Both the position numbers and the translations under genes were made by a program. A stretch of DNA of 64,000 bases from Microvelia longipes (lineage: Eukaryota > Arthropoda > Insecta > Hemiptera > Veliidae): positions 22,493,840 through 22,557,839 of the forward strand of contig JACMZG010001870.1 of assembly GCA_018340805.1 (NCBI GenBank), given 5' to 3'. Shown piece after piece: positions 58,441 through 64,000 of this stretch. The notes below the pieces were generated by a model. The model worked only from the letters and a program-made list of their open reading frames with translations. It did no database searches and was not told the DNA's origin. The first letter of the stretch is position 1, and each line of letters opens with the position of its first letter.

Positions 58441-59460
58441 TTATCTATTTTCAACTCTTCCGCCTGAGGAGTTGGGAGTAGTGGTAGTAACTACTACTAT
58501 TAAGCGATAATTTATTATCCCTTAATAAACTTGTTATACTAAAATGTATCCCTTGATGAACAATTCGACTTATTTTGTTCGATGTTAATAGTGATTCATA
58601 AATCATTATCCAATATGTTGGGCAGTAATTTAATGTTTTGTACAACAAATTTGATTTTCAGGAATTGTAGAGTCCTGTAATGAGTTTGCTATATAAGAGA
58701 TTTGACATCCCCCTCCTATAGCTTACTTCATCGCTACGCTTTAGAGAGGTGTTAATACAATTATCTATAGTCATTTGTCACTTTTAATTTCCGTGTTTGA
58801 TTTTATTTTCTACTTGGGAGGAGAGGGTGGCGAATACTTAATTTATCTGTTAACGAGCATAAAAATTGAGCCTAGCTTTTAATTATTATTAATTATTTTT
58901 ATTATCACACATTTTTTGGTTGGGAAATTTGTAATTATAAAGTAAAAGCGTATAATAGAATAAGATTTTTTTCTGCGGGTTGAATAAAATAATACACTTT
59001 ATCAATGAAGCTAAAGCCTTAAAAAGCATTAAGAGTTTTTCCAAAGAGAGCTATTAAAATGAAAAAGAAAGAGGATGAGAGAGTGAAAAAATTAAAAGCT
59101 TTAAAGATAACGTAATGAGATCTGGTAAAAGGGAAACATTAACCGGAAAGAAAAAGAAAATAAAGGATGAAGCAAATGAAAAAAAAAAGTTTTCAAATAT
59201 TAGTGACAGCAATGCTTGATTTTGAGATGGACTATTGCCGGATTGGTAGAAGATATTGATTAGATTGGCAAGAGCTAATTTAGAAAATTTGTCTGATAAA
59301 CTATAAAACCTCTTCATTTCCCTTATGAATAACCTGATACGCTTAATTTTCTATTGAAAGTAGCTTGAAGGTAAATTATTCAAAGTAACTAACTTTTAAT
59401 AACCTATTTGTTTGTTGTGAAATTGTTATTTTAAGTAGTTCTGAATTAATATTAGTCATT
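58441..59460. other. Unassigned A+T-rich DNA
   Basis: No supportable gene; the frames at 58,451-58,648 and 59,054-59,317 are low-complexity and motif-free. Confidence 0.5.
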
Positions 59461-59464
59461 AATA

Positions 59465-59545
59465 AAAATAACGAAGGAAAGAATCTCTCCACAGAACAAT
59501 AATATTTGAGCGCTTTCACCTAACATATGGCCATCATCTGTGCCA
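59465..59545 (-). mobile_element. Penelope-type terminus fragment
   Basis: 'ACGAAGGAAAGAATCTCTCC' followed by the hammerhead-like block; the interior beyond 59,545 is non-coding. Confidence 0.5.
59509..59544 (-). ncRNA. Hammerhead-like motif, one core change
   Basis: Minus strand: GCA, CAGATGA (instead of CTGATGA), stem II remnants, GAAA, palindromic AGCGCT, C. The changed core base should impair cleavage. Confidence 0.35.
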
Positions 59546-60655
59546 GGGATAATTTAATGAAAAAAAAAACGGCTATGAGAAAGTTTTTTAGGTATAAAGT
59601 TTTAAAAGTAGCATTAATGGGGGTCTTTCTCTTCTTTTTTTGTCTCTTTTCTTCATCATTTTAATTATGAACAACTTCAGTGGTGCTCATTCTAAATTTG
59701 TCTAATTATTTAAATTTCTCTTCGCCTATTCTAGAATAAAGAAAAATTAATGTGTTTGCTCTAAAAAAATTGGTACTTCACTTCTATTGGCAATAAATGT
59801 ACGTTCAGTTGAAGTGTTTTTGAATAACAAGTAGGAGAGATGTTTAAATTAATTTCCTCTATATTTTTTTATAACATGGAAGCAAATAATTTTTTTTCTA
59901 TTCACAGACTCCGGCAGTTACTTAGTATATCTAGAGATGAGAGAGCCTACAGTACACAACATTCCTTGTATAATTTCATTCTTAACTCACTCTTTTCTTG
60001 CTACTTCCTCTAAAAGGATAAAATTACAAAAATACACGCACCTGAATTATAAAATCTATTAATTTAATTCACTTTACTATTTTTTATTAGAATTTAACTC
60101 CATTATCCTTTTGTGTAGTTAGAGCATGTACTCATTAAAAGTACTCATAATTGTACTTAAAGGTAATAACAGTTTTCTATCCTAACATTTATTAGGGACC
60201 TTAGGAAAAATTTATTGAGGTATAAACATTAGTTGCTTAGCTTAGTAAATTAGATACTTCAAATATTAAACATTGAATGCTCTTTTCTTAAAACTTTGTT
60301 TTCATTCTCTTTAACTTTTTTTATTTGATTGCGAAAAAATATCACTGTAGTAAAACACACCGAGTAACAGCAAACTATTGCAATGAGAAAAAAAGTATTT
60401 TAGCTATGATTAAGCATTTGAAAAAGAAGTTTTGCTTTCATATACAATGCAATTAGAAGAAATCACTAAAAGAGCGAAATGATGTTGACTGTGGCAGTTG
60501 ATGTAAAATGATTGTAAATAGCAACAAGATGATAAAAGCAAGATATTTGTAAAATAATAATTATAAGTTTCTAATTAGTCAAGTCGTGGATTAGTTTAAA
60601 TTTTCGCCGCAGTGTCGACATAAAATTTCTTTTTGCTACCCTTAAAAAATAATAC
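59546..60655. other. Unassigned A+T-rich DNA
   Basis: No gene or recognised repeat. Confidence 0.5.
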
Positions 60656-60700
60656 TAGGGAACGAAGAAAAGAGTCTCTCCACACGTTTACTTTAAAGAA
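60656..60700 (-). mobile_element. Short Penelope-type terminus scrap
   Basis: 'AACGAAGAAAAGAGTCTCTC' then 'CACACG' is the outer terminus block. The hammerhead part is absent. Confidence 0.4.
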
Positions 60701-60859
60701 TAGGGAAATAACTAGTTGCGCGTTCTACTTTTTGGGTTCTGTGGGCTCTGTTTGGACATCTCAAGATTAAAGCCATCGTCATTTGGTTGTTAAAGTGATT
60801 TCCTCTCCAATTCTTGGGTATAAAGGATTGAGGTAGTGGGGATGATCGCATTGAATCTG

Positions 60860-60910
60860 ACGTAGAGAGAAAAAGTTCCGAGGTACCCCGTCCCAGATTT
60901 TTTTTATTAC
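60860..60910 (+). repeat. Repeat motif E, copy 3
   Basis: 'GTTCCGAGGTACCCCGTCCC' followed by a T-run, as at 16,085-16,113. Confidence 0.5.
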
Positions 60911-60919
60911 ATCTTTTCG

Positions 60920-61515
60920 TTAGAATTTCATTAGATTTTTCTTAGTGTAGAAATCTTCTGATAGACTGTTTGATATTTTTACAAGGAGTAGTGACAGTAG
61001 TAGTAGATAGGGATCACCTAGCAAGGAGGCCACTTTATTGGACCCTTTTTGTTAACTCCCTCTGATAGATGATAGTGTTCTACCTAATAATACTAGTGCA
61101 GCTTAAACCTAATAGTAATATTCAATAGCTTAAACTAGAAACAACACGTGTCCTACTGCTAGACTAAGCTTCCCTGCCTTTGGAAAGTTCTCATTTCCCT
61201 TACAAAGAGTATACCTACCATGAAAAATCATATAAAGCATATATGTATAATACTCCTTTATAATTACGTTTAGAATCTGATATTAGATTTTCCTTTGAGC
61301 TATATTCTTATATTGGACTGTTTGATATTTACTTTTTACTGTTACCTAATCATATTTTTCTAAGAGTTGAATTATTTCGATATACTGTTTGATATTTACG
61401 ACCTTTTATATTACGATATTATTAGATTTTTTCAATGTAGAATTTTCCAGATAGATCTTTCATTATTTACCACAGTTATCTTAGTGTAAGATGCTTCTGA
61501 TAGACTGTAATGTAA
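60920..61515 (+). repeat. Diverged tandem-like repeats
   Basis: Five loose copies of a motif of about 50-60 bp ('ATTAGATTTTT', 'TTAGTGTAGAA', 'GATAGACTGTTTGATATTT') start near 60,930, 61,283, 61,348, 61,420 and 61,478. Spacing is irregular. Confidence 0.5.
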
Positions 61516-62190
61516 TTCAGAAGTCCTTTTCTTATTTTCCTATAGCATCTATAAGAAAATTCTCTCGTTTTTTAAGCTTGTGACAAGGGTTAAGACTAGC
61601 TATAAGTATATATATACATGTTAAGGAAACAAAAGAAGACCTTCATCGTCTTTTTCTCTCGGTTTAGAGTGGTTTAAATTCAATAAGTTGTTTCCTTTAA
61701 TGTTTTCTCATAATAAAAAACTCTTTTACCCTATGGGAAACATTTTTTAAGATAAATTTCTCTTAAAGCTAAAATACAATGAATAAGGTAGCGCAAGTGA
61801 AGTAAATCTTTATAAAAAGCACCAAGTTTCTTCGATAAATATATTTAAAAGGTGTAACGGCTTTTAACCTACAAAGGTGTTATTCAGGCCTAAATAAAAC
61901 AAACAAACAACTTTTTTTGCTAAGTACTTAGCAAAAAAAATGGGGATCGGATACTCGGACTTTTTTCGTTCCATAGATTCGCTAAACGCTCGTCCTCAAG
62001 AATAATTCGCTAGATTTAAACTGTATCACGTCTTCGAACTCGCTTCGATCGACGGAATAGTAACATACATCCGTTTTTTCATTTTCAGGGGTAATCCATC
62101 CAGGGACTGACCACGCTCCATGCTGCTTAACATTTATGATCCAACAAAATCATTACTGTGATCTTAGAATAATACTTTATAACTGGAAGA
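61516..62190. other. Unassigned A+T-rich DNA
   Basis: No gene. An inverted pair, 'TTTTTTTGCTAAGTACTTAG' with its own complement at 61,913-61,939, forms one short palindrome. Confidence 0.45.
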
Positions 62191-62191
62191 G

Positions 62192-62664
62192 CACTACTGA
62201 TTAACACGAAACGCCGGTTGACGTGGTGCAACTAGTAAATGCTGCCACCCAACAATATACAATTTTCTTATAAAAAAGTTGGCAATACTATCCGGTTGCT
62301 GAATTATTAGTTCTATTATTACTTAATGATTGATTATTTATAAAATACTAATATAAATAATCGGTGCATTCATATTTTAAGCATTTTTAAATGTTAGTTT
62401 CATGTATTTATTAAAATTATATTGAAAGTAGTCCTCGTCGACTAAATATATAATTTTGTTATTTTGGCCACCCTTTTTGCCATCCTAGACGGTTTTATTA
62501 AATACTCAGGAAGGTGTTTTAAAGTTATTATACTTTGTTCTTTACGATCTTTCTTCATTTTATATGTTCTTTATAGACACACTATTTTAAAATAATGTTT
62601 GTTGTCAGGTTGGCAGCATTACTCTAGTGCAACCAGTCAACGCGGCTTTTCGTGTTATCAGTGA
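62192..62664. mobile_element. Inverted-repeat element, family D, copy 2
   Basis: Ends of about 60 bp are diverged inverted repeats: left 'TTAACACGAAACGCCGGTTG', right '...AACGCGGCTTTTCGTGTTAT'. Both continue into 'AATGCTGCCA' and its complement. Same family as 23,989-24,441. The frame at 62,627-62,824 starts in the right end and is not called. Confidence 0.65.
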
Positions 62665-63139
62665 ACACATTACAATTGTGTTTAACGCGTCCTGTGCTCC
62701 TCTATATATACGTATTATTCAAGATGTGGATCCAACAACATTACATTTAACTGTCTACAGGAAATTTATTTCAATTAGAGATTTTTCTGTTTCGTTTACT
62801 GGAAACAATTGTGTAATATTTTAGTTATAATTATAATTAAATTAATGAAAGAACTAAAAAATATTAGTTTTAAATGATTTAATACTTTATTTAAGGAATC
62901 TATACGTCATAAGCATTCGCATTATATAACCCTATAATCCTGATTTTATCATCTTTGAATCAATCTAATATAATTGGATTATCCATTGAGATGAATCTGA
63001 CATTGTAATCAATATGATGCACATCAAATGTTGAGTTTGATTCACTATAAGCATGTTTAATCTCGACAGATTACAGTTTATCTGAATTTGGATGCTTTCC
63101 ATTATTAGATTCCTTTATCCTCTTAAAAATAGAAGGAAA
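62665..63139. other. Unassigned A+T-rich DNA
   Basis: No gene or recognised repeat. Confidence 0.5.
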
Positions 63140-63320
63140 GTAGTGCGTAATAGGAGAAATAGTCATACGTTATAAGCTCTTTTATGGCGGTAGGAAAAGC
63201 CTTCATGATGCTGTCTGCTTGAGTGTCTGTAGAACGCGTTCTTCAAGTAATTTTCGTATTAATGTCGTCTGTCATCTTTAAAATATTTACTTTTGAATAT
63301 TCAAACTTTGACGACCTATA
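63140..63320 (+). repeat. Repeat family B, partial copy
   Basis: 'TTCATGATGCTGTCTGCTTG' and the following 'AAATATTTACTTTTGAATATTC' match 930-1,205. Confidence 0.45.
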
Positions 63321-63771
63321 ACTTTTTAACTTTTAACTTATGGCACATAGTTAGAACGCGTAAAACAAAGAGCAGTTTAATTAATTGTGTAGCTATTTAA
63401 CTTTTGTTTTAAAAGCTATTGGCAAAAATGTATAGTTATTGGTGCGATACTTATTTCTGAGTCGATATTAGCGAGATCGAACCTATAACTTTCTAGACAT
63501 AATTAGTTTAATTGTTTATTCTGAGGTCGAGTGTTGCAAGTCCAAAGTTTTAACACTCTAGACATAGGGTTACTTTATTATTCTGAGCTTGGGCGTAAAG
63601 GGAGCGAATTTATAAAACTTTTATTACTCGTTTACTTTATTATTCTATGGTCGAGCACAGCGAGGCTGTGATGCGAGAATAAGTATTCATGTAACAATTA
63701 AAATGTAAAAATTGAAAGTATATAAATAAAATTTTGTGAAAATATGTTACTGGCCCAGTGGCTGAACCAAC

Positions 63772-63870
63772 TTAAAAAAACCGGGTACGGGGTACCTCGA
63801 CACTTATCTTCATTACATCGGGTTTGCTAAGCTCACCCTCCCTACTTCGGATTCGCATAGTTCGCCCTCC
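63772..63870 (-). repeat. Repeat motif E, copy 4
   Basis: The reverse strand matches 16,015-16,113: 'GAATCCGAAGTAGGGAGG', 'TGAGCTTAGCAAACCCGAT', then 'GAGGTACCCCGTACCCGG' and a T-run. With 63,140-63,320 it shows that the B and E blocks travel near each other, here in opposite orientation. Confidence 0.5.
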
Positions 63871-64000
63871 GAATATACAATTCTCCAAATGTGAGAGACG
63901 GAGCTACCTGCTTCCTATCCCTCTCTACTTTTCGGTATCAAAAATGAGAACACTTTATTTTATTCAAATCGAAAACTCAAAATATTTTAGTTTATTTAAC
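63871..64000. other. Unassigned end of window
   Basis: Nothing recognisable. Confidence 0.5.

Overview
This is eukaryotic nuclear DNA, very A+T-rich and packed with mobile elements. The Penelope-like, Helentron-type and BEL/Pao-like elements, tRNA-like heads, long (TA)n tracts and a fragment matching the catalytic end of an inositol polyphosphate 5-phosphatase all fit an invertebrate animal genome; the species cannot be fixed from sequence alone. I see no complete host gene, no rRNA and no convincing functional tRNA. The only long open frames belong to transposable elements.

Layout. Positions 1-18 kb hold (TA)n tracts, one 100-bp tandem array (8.57-9.15 kb), a double-palindrome element (7.5-8.0 kb), copies of a short interspersed family (0.8, 9.3, 15.4 and 63.2 kb) and otherwise unassigned A+T-rich DNA. 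Positions 18-24 kb hold a decayed LINE, a 5'-truncated Penelope-like element, a nested fold-back made of Penelope-type termini (22.47-23.05 kb) and two inverted-repeat elements. Positions 28.0-29.85 kb are a tandemly duplicated block whose G+C-richer half is a CCTAGG minisatellite. Positions 30-32.3 kb hold a 5-phosphatase-like exon fragment, a repeat with TATA box and small ORF (family A), an inverted-repeat element and a dense array of triloop hairpins.

Positions 33.32-36.38 kb are a nearly intact Penelope-like element: reverse transcriptase plus GIY-YIG endonuclease in two pieces split by one frameshift, between 220-bp inverted repeats that read as identical and carry hammerhead-like motifs. 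Positions 36.68-37.43 kb are a large inverted repeat around (TA)n. Positions 39.15-47.07 kb (minus strand) carry one uninterrupted 2,637-residue Helentron-type protein: basic repeats, Cys clusters, HUH Rep, PIF1-like helicase, endonuclease, and a C-terminal ubiquitin-specific-protease-like domain.

Positions 48-53 kb are a 170-bp satellite in two blocks, the second inside an error-rich tandem copy of the Helentron's 5' flank. Positions 53-57.4 kb hold reverse-orientation copies of family A and a broken BEL/Pao-type Gag with candidate primer-binding site. Sequence from about 50.4 to 57.3 kb, with one N at 55,710, looks indel-rich, so some frameshifts there may be assembly error. From 57.5 to 64 kb only short repeats and unassigned A+T-rich DNA are visible.
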